From Faecalicatena contorta (GTDB lineage: Bacteria > Bacillota > Clostridia > Lachnospirales > Lachnospiraceae), in NCBI RefSeq assembly GCF_021531975.1, contig NZ_JAFBIY010000013.1, positions 1 to 42,902 on the forward strand: a stretch of 42,902 nt of DNA. Direction: 5' to 3'. Positions within the stretch are counted from its first letter, which is position 1; each line of letters begins with the position of its first letter. The notes under the pieces are model-generated. The model saw only the letters and a list, made by a program, of their open reading frames with translations, searched no databases and was not told the origin of the DNA. Shown piece by piece: positions 15,637 to 23,394 of the stretch. Made by a program: the position numbers and the translations under genes.

Positions 15637-16331
15637 TATCCGTACTTGGAATCATCTGCCTTTTCTATTATATAATATTATGCCTGGCAGTCAGAAGATG
15701 GAATGCAACATTTTCCAGATTCTGGATTGCAGCAGGAGTTTTTTTCTTATACATGGGAAAATGCAGAATAGTCCCACTTCTTGTTGTGACTGCTATAGCA
15801 GGGGCGCTGTTTTTTGTAGTTGAACTTCGGCTTCTATCTGGTATGAAAAGCGGCAGGCAGGATGAGCTTTCTTACCTGATTGTTCTCGGGGCTCAGGTAA
15901 GGGGAAATCAGATAACAGATTCCCTTATGCGCAGGCTTGAAAGAGCCGAACAGTATCTGAAAGAGCATCCGGATACAGTGGTCATCGTATCTGGTGGTCA
16001 GGGAAAAGGTGAAGAAGTGACAGAGGCGTCTGCCATGGAATATTATCTGAACAGCTATGGGATAGAAGAGGAACGTATATTGAGAGAGGAAAACTCTCGT
16101 ACAACGAATGAAAATCTTGCATTTTCTTCGGCATACATAAAAGATATGCACATGCCGGTGGGGATTGTGACGAATAATTTCCATATGTATCGTGCATGCT
16201 GCTATGCGCGTAAGCTTGGTTATACAAATATACATGCAGTTCCGGCGGGGTGTAAGCCTGTGCTTTTTCTGAATTATATGGTTCGGGAATTTTTTGCCGT
16301 TCTTAAGATGTGGATACAGATTGACAGATAA
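15621..16331 (+). CDS. YdcF/DUF218 family membrane protein
   Basis: This 236-residue protein has two or three N-terminal membrane segments (about residues 3-22, 32-48 and 50-67) and a DUF218 domain (about 84-225). Conserved family blocks are [41 protein letters not shown] and [15 protein letters not shown]218 proteins such as SanA, ElyC and YdcF act at the envelope, some in peptidoglycan or vancomycin tolerance; the biochemical activity is not settled. The start is GTG 15621 inside the SEC-C gene, overlapping by 16 bases, so translation is likely coupled; the upstream site is weak. A clear promoter for the next unit begins 8 bases after its stop. Confidence 0.87.
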   Translation: MLWKIISVLGIICLFYYIILCLAVRRWNATFSRFWIAAGVFFLYMGKCRIVPLLVVTAIAGALFFVVELRLLSGMKSGRQDELSYLIVLGAQVRGNQITDSLMRRLERAEQYLKEHPDTVVIVSGGQGKGEEVTEASAMEYYLNSYGIEEERILREENSRTTNENLAFSSAYIKDMHMPVGIVTNNFHMYRACCYARKLGYTNIHAVPAGCKPVLFLNYMVREFFAVLKMWIQIDR

Positions 16332-16338
16332 TTCTGTG

Positions 16339-16366
16339 TTGACATTGACCGGGATGATGCTATAAT
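16339..16366 (+). promoter_or_regulatory. promoter of the threonine T-box unit
   Basis: TTGACA (16339-16344) and TATAAT (16361-16366), both perfect consensus, are 16 bases apart. The start of transcription falls just before the T-box leader. Confidence 0.85.
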
Positions 16367-16370
16367 GAAA

Positions 16371-16616
16371 ACATATGAAAACACGTTGACGAGAAGAGTA
16401 AGCTGGGAAAGAAATAGCAGAGAGAGAAGCCGCAGGCTGAAAGCTTCTTATTTTGGAACCTTCTGAAAACTACCTCTGAGTGGCTGCAAAACAGCCCGGT
16501 GATTCCGTTATCATCAAGAATAAAGTGGTTCTGATACTGGTCAGGACAAGCGGGGTGGAACCGCGAGCTTGTGAAAGACTCGTCCCTTGCAGCATATGTG
16601 CTGCAGGGGATTTTTT
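16371..16616 (+). promoter_or_regulatory. T-box leader, threonine (ACC specifier)
   Basis: The T-box signature TGGAACCGCG is at 16556-16565. In stem I the specifier loop reads TTGGAACCTTCTGAA with the codon ACC at 16458-16460, which is threonine. The UGGA bulge expects a U discriminator; tRNA-Thr(GGT) at 5728-5800 has both the matching anticodon and discriminator. The terminator is CCCTTGCAGCA (16584-16594) paired with TGCTGCAGGGG (16599-16609), then six T. It lies directly before the aldo/keto reductase, with thrS two genes further on, so uncharged tRNA-Thr should raise all three. Confidence 0.92.
16584..16616 (+). terminator. T-box terminator (Thr leader)
   Basis: An 11-pair stem with one wobble and a TATG loop is followed by ATTTTTT, directly downstream of the T-box antiterminator sequence. 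Confidence 0.88.
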
Positions 16617-16636
16617 ATTTGAAGGAGGATTGAAAA

Positions 16637-17494
16637 ATGAAATCAATGCATGACTGCTACGAGCTTAATAATGGCGTGAAGATACCATGTATGGGTTTTG
16701 GAACTTATAAATCATCTGACGGTTGTGGCACACAGGGACTTAAAACGGCGCTGGAAGCGGGCTATCGTTATTTTGATACGGCGTCCTTTTATGGAAATGA
16801 AGAGCTGATCGCACAGGCAATGAAAGAAGCTGGTGTAAAGAGGGAAGAAATGTTCTTGTCTTCGAAAGTATGGAAAGCGGATATGGGATATGAAAATGTG
16901 AAAAAAGCATTTGCAGAATCTCTAAAGAAACTGGATACAGATTATCTGGATATGTATCTGATCCACTGGCCGCTCCCGGAAGTCGGATACAAGGACTGGA
17001 AACAGCTTGATATTGAGACATGGAAAGCACTGGAGGAGCTTTATAAAGAAGGAAAAGTAAGAGCTATTGGACTGAGTAATTTTCTGCCCCATCATATTGA
17101 GAATCTTCTTGAGCATACAGAGATTGTTCCGGCAGTAAACCAGTTGGAATTTCATCCGGGTCATACGCAGGAAGTAGCAGTGCAGTATTGTCAGGAGAAA
17201 GGTATTTTCGTGCAGGCATGGAGCCCACTTGGCAGGAAGCGTGTTCTGGAGCATCCACTGCTTGCAGAGCTGGCTGACAAATATGGGGTAACGACGGCAC
17301 AGATTTGTATCCGTTATGCAGTTCAGAGACAGGTCATTCCGCTTCCGAAAGCATCTACTGTTGAAAGAATGAAGCAAAATCAGGATGTGTTTGGTTTTGA
17401 GATCAGCGCAGAAGATATGTACAGGATTGGAACAATGCAGCCGACAGGATGGTCGGGAGAACATCCGGACTGTGAACGGATTTACTTTAAATAA
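16637..17494 (+). CDS. aldo/keto reductase
   Basis: The 285-residue protein is a cytoplasmic NAD(P)H-dependent reductase of aldehydes or ketones with a TIM barrel. The catalytic tetrad is visible: Asp in YFDTASFYGNEE, the Tyr of the same block, Lys in SSKVW, and His in YLIHWPLP. Late NADPH-binding residues appear in VIPLPKAS. It resembles the 2,5-diketogluconate reductase branch (AKR5-like), but the substrate cannot be told. GAAGGAGG precedes the ATG. It is the first gene after the threonine T-box, an unusual place for a reductase; it lies 18 bases before the thioesterase gene and has no terminator after it, so read-through to thrS is likely. Confidence 0.92.
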   Translation: MKSMHDCYELNNGVKIPCMGFGTYKSSDGCGTQGLKTALEAGYRYFDTASFYGNEELIAQAMKEAGVKREEMFLSSKVWKADMGYENVKKAFAESLKKLDTDYLDMYLIHWPLPEVGYKDWKQLDIETWKALEELYKEGKVRAIGLSNFLPHHIENLLEHTEIVPAVNQLEFHPGHTQEVAVQYCQEKGIFVQAWSPLGRKRVLEHPLLAELADKYGVTTAQICIRYAVQRQVIPLPKASTVERMKQNQDVFGFEISAEDMYRIGTMQPTGWSGEHPDCERIYFK

Positions 17495-17512
17495 AGTGGA
17501 GAATAATACGAG

Positions 17513-17950
17513 ATGAGTATGATGAAACCTTATAGGCATAAAGTACAGTATTATGAAACGGATCAGATGGGAATTGTTCATCATTCCAATTATATCCGCT
17601 GGTTCGAAGAAGGTCGTATTGATCTTATGGAACAGATGGGACTTGGATATGAACAGATGGAAGAAAAGGGGATTTTAAGTCCTGTACTGTCGGTTGAGGC
17701 AGATTATCTGAGGATGGTTCATTTCGGGGATACGGTGACGATTCAGACATTTATCAAAAAATATAATGGAATTAAGCTGACTGTAGGTTATGAGATCATC
17801 AGTGACCGCACAGGAATGGTGCACTGCAGAGGAACTTCGAAGCATTGTTTTATTAATCGGCAGGGTAAGCCATTGTCTTTGAAACAGTCATGTATAGAAA
17901 TTCATAATCTCTTTGCCGAAGGGCTGGAGGATTATAAAAATAATATATAA
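17513..17950 (+). CDS. acyl-CoA thioesterase, YbgC/4-hydroxybenzoyl-CoA thioesterase family
   Basis: The 145-residue product is a hotdog-fold thioesterase that cleaves acyl-CoA or related thioesters in the cytoplasm. The signature YYETDQMGIVHHSNYIRWFEEGRIDLMEQMG (about 12-42) holds the catalytic Asp and the His after it. Several start codons are possible (17513, 17519, 17522); GGAG lies 11 bases before the first. It stands between the aldo/keto reductase and thrS, 30 bases before the latter, and is expected to share their T-box control. The physiological substrate is unknown. Confidence 0.92.
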   Translation: MSMMKPYRHKVQYYETDQMGIVHHSNYIRWFEEGRIDLMEQMGLGYEQMEEKGILSPVLSVEADYLRMVHFGDTVTIQTFIKKYNGIKLTVGYEIISDRTGMVHCRGTSKHCFINRQGKPLSLKQSCIEIHNLFAEGLEDYKNNI

Positions 17951-17980
17951 CTATTATAAAGAAAAGAGAGGATCAGAGAA

Positions 17981-19906
17981 ATGAAAATCACATTAAAAGA
18001 CGGTTCTGTTAAAGAATACGGACAGAGCATGGCAGTTATTGATATTGCCAGAGATTTAAGCGAAGGGCTTGCAAGAGCTGCAACAGCTGCAAAAGTGAAT
18101 GGAGAACTTGTTGATCTTAGAACAGTTGTATCTGCGGACAGTGAACTGGAAATCCTTACTTTTGATTCTGAGGATGGAAAAGGGGCATTTTTCCATACAA
18201 CTTCCCATATTATGGCACAGGCAATCAAACGTCTTTATCCAGATACAAAGCTTGCGATCGGGCCTTCGATCGATCATGGTTTTTACTATGATGTAGACAG
18301 AGAAACAGCATTTGTAGCAGATGATCTGGAGAAGATTGAAGCAGAGATGAAAAAAATTGTAAAAGAAAATCTGCCAATTGAAAGATTTACAAAGTCAAGA
18401 GAAGATGCCATTGCATATTTCAAAGAAAAAGACGAACCATATAAAGTAGAATTAATAGAAGATCTGCCGGAAGACGAAGAAATCAGCTTCTATCAGCAGG
18501 GTGAATTTGTTGATCTCTGTGCCGGTCCACATCTTATGTCAACAAAAGCAGTTAAGGCATTTAAACTGACAAGCCTTGCAGGTGCATACTGGAGAGGTAA
18601 TGAAAAGAACAAGATGCTGACAAGAATTTATGGTGTGTCTTATCCAAAGAAAGCAGATCTGGATGAATATCTGCACATGATGGAAGAAGCAAAGAAACGT
18701 GACCATAGAAAACTCGGAAGAGAATTAGGTCTGTTTATGATGTGTGATGAAGGACCGGGATTCCCGTTCTTCCTTCCAAAGGGAATGGTTCTTAAAAATA
18801 CACTTCTGGAATACTGGAGAGATCTTCATAAGAAAAATGGTTATGTAGAGATCTCTACACCTATCATTTTAAGCAGACATTTGTGGGAGAATTCCGGACA
18901 CTGGGATCACTACAAAGATAATATGTACACAACAGTAATTGATGATGAAGATTATGCTGTAAAGCCAATGAACTGTCCGGGAGGTATGCTTGTTTACAAA
19001 TCTGAGCCACGTTCTTACAAAGACCTTCCGCTTCGTGCCGGAGAGCTTGGGCTTGTACATCGTCATGAGAAATCTGGACAGCTTCATGGACTTATGCGTG
19101 TAAGATGTTTCACACAGGATGATGCGCATATCTTTATGACACCGGAACAGATCCGTGATGAGATCAAAGGCGTTGCAGGACTGATCGATGAAGTATATAA
19201 ACTGTTTGGATTCAAATATCATGTTGAGCTTTCTACACGTCCGGAAGACAGTATGGGAAGTGATGAAGACTGGGAGCTTGCAACAGATGGTCTTAAGGGA
19301 GCGCTTGATGATCTTGGACTCGATTATGTAGTAAATGAGGGAGATGGAGCATTCTACGGGCCGAAGATTGATTTCCATCTGGAAGATTCTATCGGAAGAA
19401 CATGGCAGTGTGGAACAATTCAGCTTGACATGCAGATGCCGCAGCGTTTTGATCTGGAATACACAGGTGCTGACGGTGAGAAGCATCGTCCGATTATGAT
19501 TCACCGTGTAGCTTTCGGTTCTATCGAAAGATTTATTGGTATTCTGATCGAGCATTTTGCAGGTGCATTCCCGACATGGCTTGCTCCGGTTCAGGTAAAA
19601 GTGCTTCCAATTTCTGATAAATATATGGAATATGGCGAAAAAGTGCTTACAGAATTAGATGCAGCAGGTATTCGTGCTGAAATTGATACAAGAGCAGAGA
19701 AAATCGGATACAAGATCCGTGAAGCGCAGATGAACAAGATTCCATATATGCTTGTAGTAGGTGCGAAGGAAGAAGAGGCAGGCATGGTATCTGTAAGAAG
19801 CCGTTTTGCAGGCGATGAAGGGCAGAAGAGTCTTGCTGCATTTATCGAAGCAATCAAAGAAGAAATTAATGCTAAAACAATCCGCGAGACGGTGAAAGAG
19901 GATTAG
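17981..19906 (+). CDS. thrS: threonyl-tRNA synthetase
   Basis: ThrS is a class II synthetase that charges tRNA-Thr and removes mischarged serine. The 641-residue protein has, in order, an N-terminal TGS domain (1-60), the editing domain with HTTSHIMAQA (HxxxH) and a later Cys/His pair in CAGPHLM, a catalytic core with motif 2 around HRHEKSG and motif 3 at IMIHRVAFGSIERF, zinc ligands Cys in MNCPGGM and two His, and a C-terminal anticodon domain. AGAGAGGATCAGAGAA precedes the ATG. It is the third gene after the threonine T-box with no closer leader, so the leader is its probable control site. The next gene DUF1540 starts 59 bases later. Confidence 0.98.
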   Translation: MKITLKDGSVKEYGQSMAVIDIARDLSEGLARAATAAKVNGELVDLRTVVSADSELEILTFDSEDGKGAFFHTTSHIMAQAIKRLYPDTKLAIGPSIDHGFYYDVDRETAFVADDLEKIEAEMKKIVKENLPIERFTKSREDAIAYFKEKDEPYKVELIEDLPEDEEISFYQQGEFVDLCAGPHLMSTKAVKAFKLTSLAGAYWRGNEKNKMLTRIYGVSYPKKADLDEYLHMMEEAKKRDHRKLGRELGLFMMCDEGPGFPFFLPKGMVLKNTLLEYWRDLHKKNGYVEISTPIILSRHLWENSGHWDHYKDNMYTTVIDDEDYAVKPMNCPGGMLVYKSEPRSYKDLPLRAGELGLVHRHEKSGQLHGLMRVRCFTQDDAHIFMTPEQIRDEIKGVAGLIDEVYKLFGFKYHVELSTRPEDSMGSDEDWELATDGLKGALDDLGLDYVVNEGDGAFYGPKIDFHLEDSIGRTWQCGTIQLDMQMPQRFDLEYTGADGEKHRPIMIHRVAFGSIERFIGILIEHFAGAFPTWLAPVQVKVLPISDKYMEYGEKVLTELDAAGIRAEIDTRAEKIGYKIREAQMNKIPYMLVVGAKEEEAGMVSVRSRFAGDEGQKSLAAFIEAIKEEINAKTIRETVKED

Positions 19907-19925
19907 AATTTTTTGAAAAGAATGG

Positions 19926-19970
19926 GGCATAATAATCCTGATATCAGAAAGAAGGAGGGATTATTATGCC
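19926..19970 (+). promoter_or_regulatory. perfect hairpin enclosing the start codon of the DUF1540 gene
   Basis: GGCATAATAATCC (19926-19938) is exactly complementary to GGATTATTATGCC (19958-19970), giving 13 perfect pairs with a 19-base loop. The ATG start (19966-19968) lies in the right arm, and the ribosome binding site AAGGAGG (19952-19958) is at the loop edge next to the stem. Folded, the RNA should block initiation; opening it by heat, a ligand, an RNA or a translating ribosome from upstream would release it. Function is inference. Confidence 0.7.
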
Positions 19971-20295
19971 AGAATTAAAGTGTACAGTACAGACATGTAC
20001 GCATAACAAAAATTTTTACTGTGATCTTGACAGTATCGTTGTAGGAGGCAGTTCGGCAAAACGGTCTGAGGAGACCTGCTGTGACAGCTTTGAAGAACGA
20101 AAAGACAGCATGGCAAACGCATATAGTGATGTGACTGGTGAGGCAAGTGCAACAAGTAAAATTGACTGCAAGGCTGTAGAATGTCAGTATAATAAGGAGT
20201 GCCAATGCCATGCAGGAAAGATTAGTGTAGAGGGAAGCCGGGCATGTAGTTGTGAAGAGACAGAGTGTGCAACATTTACATGTGATTGCTCATAA
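19966..20295 (+). CDS. DUF1540 protein with two Cys-rich repeats
   Basis: The 109-residue protein consists of two DUF1540 units, each with about four to six cysteines. The first is LKCTVQTCTHNKNFYCDLDSI...CCDSF (about 3-45) and the second IDCKAVECQYNKECQCHAGKI...CATF (about 66-105), ending CDCS. The spaced Cys pairs suggest metal binding, but no ligand is proven for the family, which is common in spore-forming Firmicutes. There is no signal peptide. AAGGAGG is 7 bases before ATG 19966, and both sit in a strong hairpin. It follows thrS without a clear promoter and ends at a terminator. Confidence 0.88.
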   Translation: MPELKCTVQTCTHNKNFYCDLDSIVVGGSSAKRSEETCCDSFEERKDSMANAYSDVTGEASATSKIDCKAVECQYNKECQCHAGKISVEGSRACSCEETECATFTCDCS

Positions 20296-20315
20296 TCAGT
20301 AAGAATAAACAGGCA

Positions 20316-20344
20316 AAAAGGAAGCAGGTACTGCTTCCTTTTTT
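20316..20344 (+). terminator. intrinsic terminator after DUF1540
   Basis: AAAAGGAAGCAG (20316-20327) pairs with CTGCTTCCTTTT (20331-20342) over a 3-base loop, followed by further T. It marks the end of the threonine T-box transcript or of a DUF1540 transcript. Confidence 0.9.
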
Positions 20345-20349
20345 CACGG

Positions 20350-20378
20350 TTGACGCTTATTTGCAGAACAGTTATAAT
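20350..20378 (+). promoter_or_regulatory. promoter of the AI-2E transporter-metA unit
   Basis: TTGACG (20350-20355) and TATAAT (20373-20378) are 17 bases apart, 32 bases before the start codon. Confidence 0.8.
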
Positions 20379-20410
20379 GAACTATATGCGATAAAAAGGA
20401 AGAGATATAA

Positions 20411-21736
20411 ATGAATCAAGATAATAAAAACAGTGATAAAAAGGCTTATTATGAAGAAAGACCTGAATTTGGGAAGAAGGGGCCTTCTAAGCTCAGGCAG
20501 CATTTTAACAGAGGAATCACATCATTTCTTGTTGTTGCGGCAAGTATTCTGTTTTATTTCGCGCTTTTACGCCTCGGTGATCTTTCTGATGTTTTTGCAA
20601 AAGTGACAGATGTTCTTCGGCCGATCATGTACGGCTGCATTATTGCTTATCTGTTAAATCCAATCGTGAAGAGAACGGATAAGATTCTGGTTCCGGTTTT
20701 GAGTAAGAGTATAAAAAGTCCGGAAAAAGCAAAGAAAGCAGCGAGAGGCGCGGGAATTCTCGCATCAATTATCATATTATTAATGGTTATTGCGGCATTG
20801 TTTAATCTTTTAATACCGGAACTATATTCGAGTATTCGGAATCTTGTTTTCACACTTCCGCGTCAGATCACAGAAGTACTGGATAATATGAATGATATAA
20901 AGATTGATGATTCGCCGACAGGGGCTCTTATTAAGACGGCAATACGGGAAGGTTCGGATATGTTTATGAACTGGCTCAGAACGGATCTTCTCGATATGAC
21001 AAATCAGATCATGGCGAATCTTACAGAAGGAGTTATTACTTTTGTAAATGAAGTCTTTAATATACTGATCGGATTAATTGTGTCCATATACATATTGTTC
21101 AGTAAAGAACTTTTCGGACAGCAGAGTAAGAAAATGGTATATGCATTTCTGAATACGGATCATGCGAATATGTTTCTTCATATTGTGACGAAAAGCAATG
21201 AGATTTTCGGCGGTTTTATTATCGGAAAGATTATTGATTCGATTATCATCGGTATTATTTGTTTCTTCGGACTTACAATCCTGAAGATGCCATATGTTAT
21301 GCTTGTCAGTGTGATTGTCGGAGTTACGAATGTAATACCATTCTTCGGACCGTATATCGGAGCGATCCCGAGTGCAATCCTTATCATGCTGACAGACCCG
21401 ATGAAAGGTGTTTATTTTATTCTGTTTATATTACTACTGCAGCAGTTTGACGGTAATATTCTTGGACCGAAGATACTGGGAAATTCAACTGGATTATCCG
21501 CTTTCTGGGTTATTGTGGCAATCCTCCTGGGTGGTGGATTGTTTGGATTTGTAGGAATGGTTATGGGAGTACCAACATTTGCTGTCATTTACTATATTGC
21601 GCAGATGATTGTTCATCATCAGCTTGAAAAGAAGAAGCTTCCTGTTGATACAGAGTGTTATGATGAATTCAGTTATGTGGATGCTACAGGAAAGTATGTG
21701 CATTCAGAAGAACGAACAGAGATGAAAGGGGAATAA
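20411..21736 (+). CDS. AI-2E family transporter (PerM-like)
   Basis: The 441-residue membrane protein belongs to the AI-2E transporter / PerM family, members of which export small molecules, Na+ or quorum signals; the individual role is usually untested. About eight hydrophobic segments are seen, with a soluble stretch at about 140-190. The conserved region near FFGPYIGAIPSAIL and the QQFDGNILGPKILGNSTGLSAFWVIVAILLGGGLFGFVGMVMGVP block identify the family. GGAAGAG precedes the ATG. It is followed after 5 bases by metA. luxS is also present in this window, but nothing in the sequence shows that this protein carries AI-2. Confidence 0.9.
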   Translation: MNQDNKNSDKKAYYEERPEFGKKGPSKLRQHFNRGITSFLVVAASILFYFALLRLGDLSDVFAKVTDVLRPIMYGCIIAYLLNPIVKRTDKILVPVLSKSIKSPEKAKKAARGAGILASIIILLMVIAALFNLLIPELYSSIRNLVFTLPRQITEVLDNMNDIKIDDSPTGALIKTAIREGSDMFMNWLRTDLLDMTNQIMANLTEGVITFVNEVFNILIGLIVSIYILFSKELFGQQSKKMVYAFLNTDHANMFLHIVTKSNEIFGGFIIGKIIDSIIIGIICFFGLTILKMPYVMLVSVIVGVTNVIPFFGPYIGAIPSAILIMLTDPMKGVYFILFILLLQQFDGNILGPKILGNSTGLSAFWVIVAILLGGGLFGFVGMVMGVPTFAVIYYIAQMIVHHQLEKKKLPVDTECYDEFSYVDATGKYVHSEERTEMKGE

Positions 21737-21741
21737 TAAAT

Positions 21742-22662
21742 ATGCCAATTCGAGTACAGAATGACCTTCCGGTAAAGGAGATACTGGAAAGTGAAAATAT
21801 TTTTGTTATGGATGAACATCGTGCGATGCATCAGGATATCCGACCGATTAAGATCGGTCTTTTAAATCTGATGCCACTGAAGGAGGATACGGAGCTGCAG
21901 ATTCTTCGATCACTTTCTAATACACCCATTCAGGTGGATGTGAATTTTATAACTGTATCTAATCATCAGTCAAAAAATACACCGACAAGCCATCTGAATA
22001 AGTTTTATCAGAAGTTTTCAGAAATAAAGGATCAGAATTTTGATGGATTTATCATTACAGGTGCACCGGTTGAACAGATGCCGTTTGAAGAGGTGGATTA
22101 CTGGGATGAACTGAAAGAGATCATGGAATGGACGAAGACGCATGTTACATCAACGATTCATCTCTGCTGGGGAGCGCAGGCAGCCATGTATTATCACTAT
22201 GGAATTGATAAAGTGTCACTTCCGGAGAAGGTGTTCGGTGTTTACTGGCATAAAGTGCTTAATCGTAAGATTCCTCTTGTGAGAGGTTTTGATGATGTGT
22301 TCCTTGCACCGCATTCCAGACATACGGAAGTGCCGTTAGACAAGGTGCGTGCAGATGAGCGGATTACCATTCTTGCAGAATCAGATGCGGCGGGGTTATT
22401 CCTTGCTATGGCAGAAGACGGACGACAGATTTTTGTTATGGGTCATCCGGAGTATGATCGTGTGACGCTTGATAAAGAATATAAAAGAGATGTTGACAAA
22501 GGTCTTCCGATTGATATCCCGAAGAACTATTATCCGGATAATGATCCGGACAATAAGCCACTTCTCACATGGAGAGCTACGTCAAATAACCTTTATACCA
22601 ACTGGCTAAATTATTATGTATATCAGGCAACACCGTATGATATGATTGGAACACCGTTTTAA
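21742..22662 (+). CDS. metA: homoserine O-acetyltransferase (MetA family)
   Basis: MetA-type enzymes acylate homoserine as the first step of methionine synthesis. The 306-residue protein carries the catalytic Cys142 in IHLCWGAQAA and the His-Glu pair in VMGHPEYDRVTLDKEY. Residue 111 is Glu (GAPVEQ), which in characterised MetA proteins fixes acetyl-CoA as donor, while Gly marks succinyl-CoA. So despite the traditional name homoserine O-succinyltransferase, acetylation is expected; this is inference from that residue. It starts 5 bases after the AI-2E transporter gene. No SAM riboswitch was seen upstream. Confidence 0.94.
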   Translation: MPIRVQNDLPVKEILESENIFVMDEHRAMHQDIRPIKIGLLNLMPLKEDTELQILRSLSNTPIQVDVNFITVSNHQSKNTPTSHLNKFYQKFSEIKDQNFDGFIITGAPVEQMPFEEVDYWDELKEIMEWTKTHVTSTIHLCWGAQAAMYYHYGIDKVSLPEKVFGVYWHKVLNRKIPLVRGFDDVFLAPHSRHTEVPLDKVRADERITILAESDAAGLFLAMAEDGRQIFVMGHPEYDRVTLDKEYKRDVDKGLPIDIPKNYYPDNDPDNKPLLTWRATSNNLYTNWLNYYVYQATPYDMIGTPF

Positions 22663-22685
22663 GATAACAAGTGAGAGGTAATATG

Positions 22686-23294
22686 ATGAGAAAGAAAGGA
22701 TCGATTTTTGGGGGTGCAGTGGCGGCCGGTCTGGCTATTTCTGTAGGAGGAACAGTATTTCTGACATTAGAGAATAAAATTATCGGTTCTCTTATGTTTA
22801 CAGTAGGATTATATGCGATTGTATTGAATGGTCTGTATCTATATACCGGTAAGATTGGATATGTGGTAGATCAGAAGGATAAGAAAGACTATGCGGTGCT
22901 TTTAGTACTTACATGGCTGGGAAATTTAGCTGGTACCGGTATCGGGGCGGCAGCAGTACTTGCTTCGCGTATTCGTGGTATTCAAAAGACTGCGCAGGCA
23001 ATCTGTGAAGTAAAATTATCGGATGATCTTCTGAGCATTTTCTGTCTGGCAGTGTTTTGCGGAATGTTGATGTACATAGCGGTAGATGGATTCAAAGAGA
23101 AAGGGAATCCACTTATCTTGTTTGTATGTGTAAGTGTATTTATTCTTAGTGGATTTGAGCATTGCATTGCAAATATGTTTTATTTCAGCCTTGCCGGTGT
23201 ATGGTCGGGGAAGGCTGTTATCTGGATTCTTGTTATGACTTTGGGAAACAGTGTAGGTGGTATATTATTGCCGGCTATAAAAAAACTTGGATAA
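22686..23294 (+). CDS. formate/nitrite transporter (FNT) family channel, short form
   Basis: The 202-residue product is a member of the FNT family of pentameric channels for small anions such as formate, nitrite or hydrosulfide. Six hydrophobic segments fit. Family blocks are LNGLYLYTGKIG (the LYTGN-like loop) and GFEHCIANMFYFSLA with the central His after Glu. It is shorter than the usual 250-280 residues, mainly at the N-terminus and C-terminus. GAGAGG lies 7 bases before the ATG at 22686 and 4 bases before an alternative ATG at 22683. It begins 23 bases after metA and ends at a terminator that overlaps its stop. The true substrate is not known. Confidence 0.85.
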   Translation: MRKKGSIFGGAVAAGLAISVGGTVFLTLENKIIGSLMFTVGLYAIVLNGLYLYTGKIGYVVDQKDKKDYAVLLVLTWLGNLAGTGIGAAAVLASRIRGIQKTAQAICEVKLSDDLLSIFCLAVFCGMLMYIAVDGFKEKGNPLILFVCVSVFILSGFEHCIANMFYFSLAGVWSGKAVIWILVMTLGNSVGGILLPAIKKLG

Positions 23295-23314
23295 AGCTTG
23301 TTGCTTTATCTTTT
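23290..23314 (+). terminator. intrinsic terminator after the FNT gene
   Basis: GATAAAGC (23290-23297) pairs with GCTTTATC (23303-23310) over a 5-base loop, followed by TTTT. The left arm contains the FNT stop codon. Confidence 0.82.
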
Positions 23315-23349
23315 ATATGTTATAGTATGAGTAATACTATTAACATATA
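23314..23349. promoter_or_regulatory. long palindrome upstream of the recombinase-like gene
   Basis: TATATGTTATAGTAT (23314-23328) and ATACTATTAACATATA (23334-23349) are complementary except for one unpaired base, with a 5-base centre GAGTA. A candidate promoter (TTGTTG at 23299, TATAGT at 23321, 16 bases apart) overlaps the left arm. The layout fits an operator over the -10 box, or a crossover-type site (two arms and a short centre) for the neighbouring recombinase. A small hairpin ATCCGC-TTGC-GCGGAT follows at about 23356-23371. Confidence 0.55.
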
Positions 23350-23394
23350 AGAAGGATCCGCTTGCGCGGATAATGATCAGGCGGGGAGAGTAAA

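Noticed and set aside
18869-19555. 228-codon open frame on the minus strand inside thrS
   Set aside because: It is fully antisense to a conserved synthetase, with no ribosome binding site and an unlikely composition; a shadow frame.
20379-21741. SAM riboswitch or S-box before metA
   Set aside because: metA follows the AI-2E transporter gene by 5 bases, and no SAM aptamer motif was seen before either gene.
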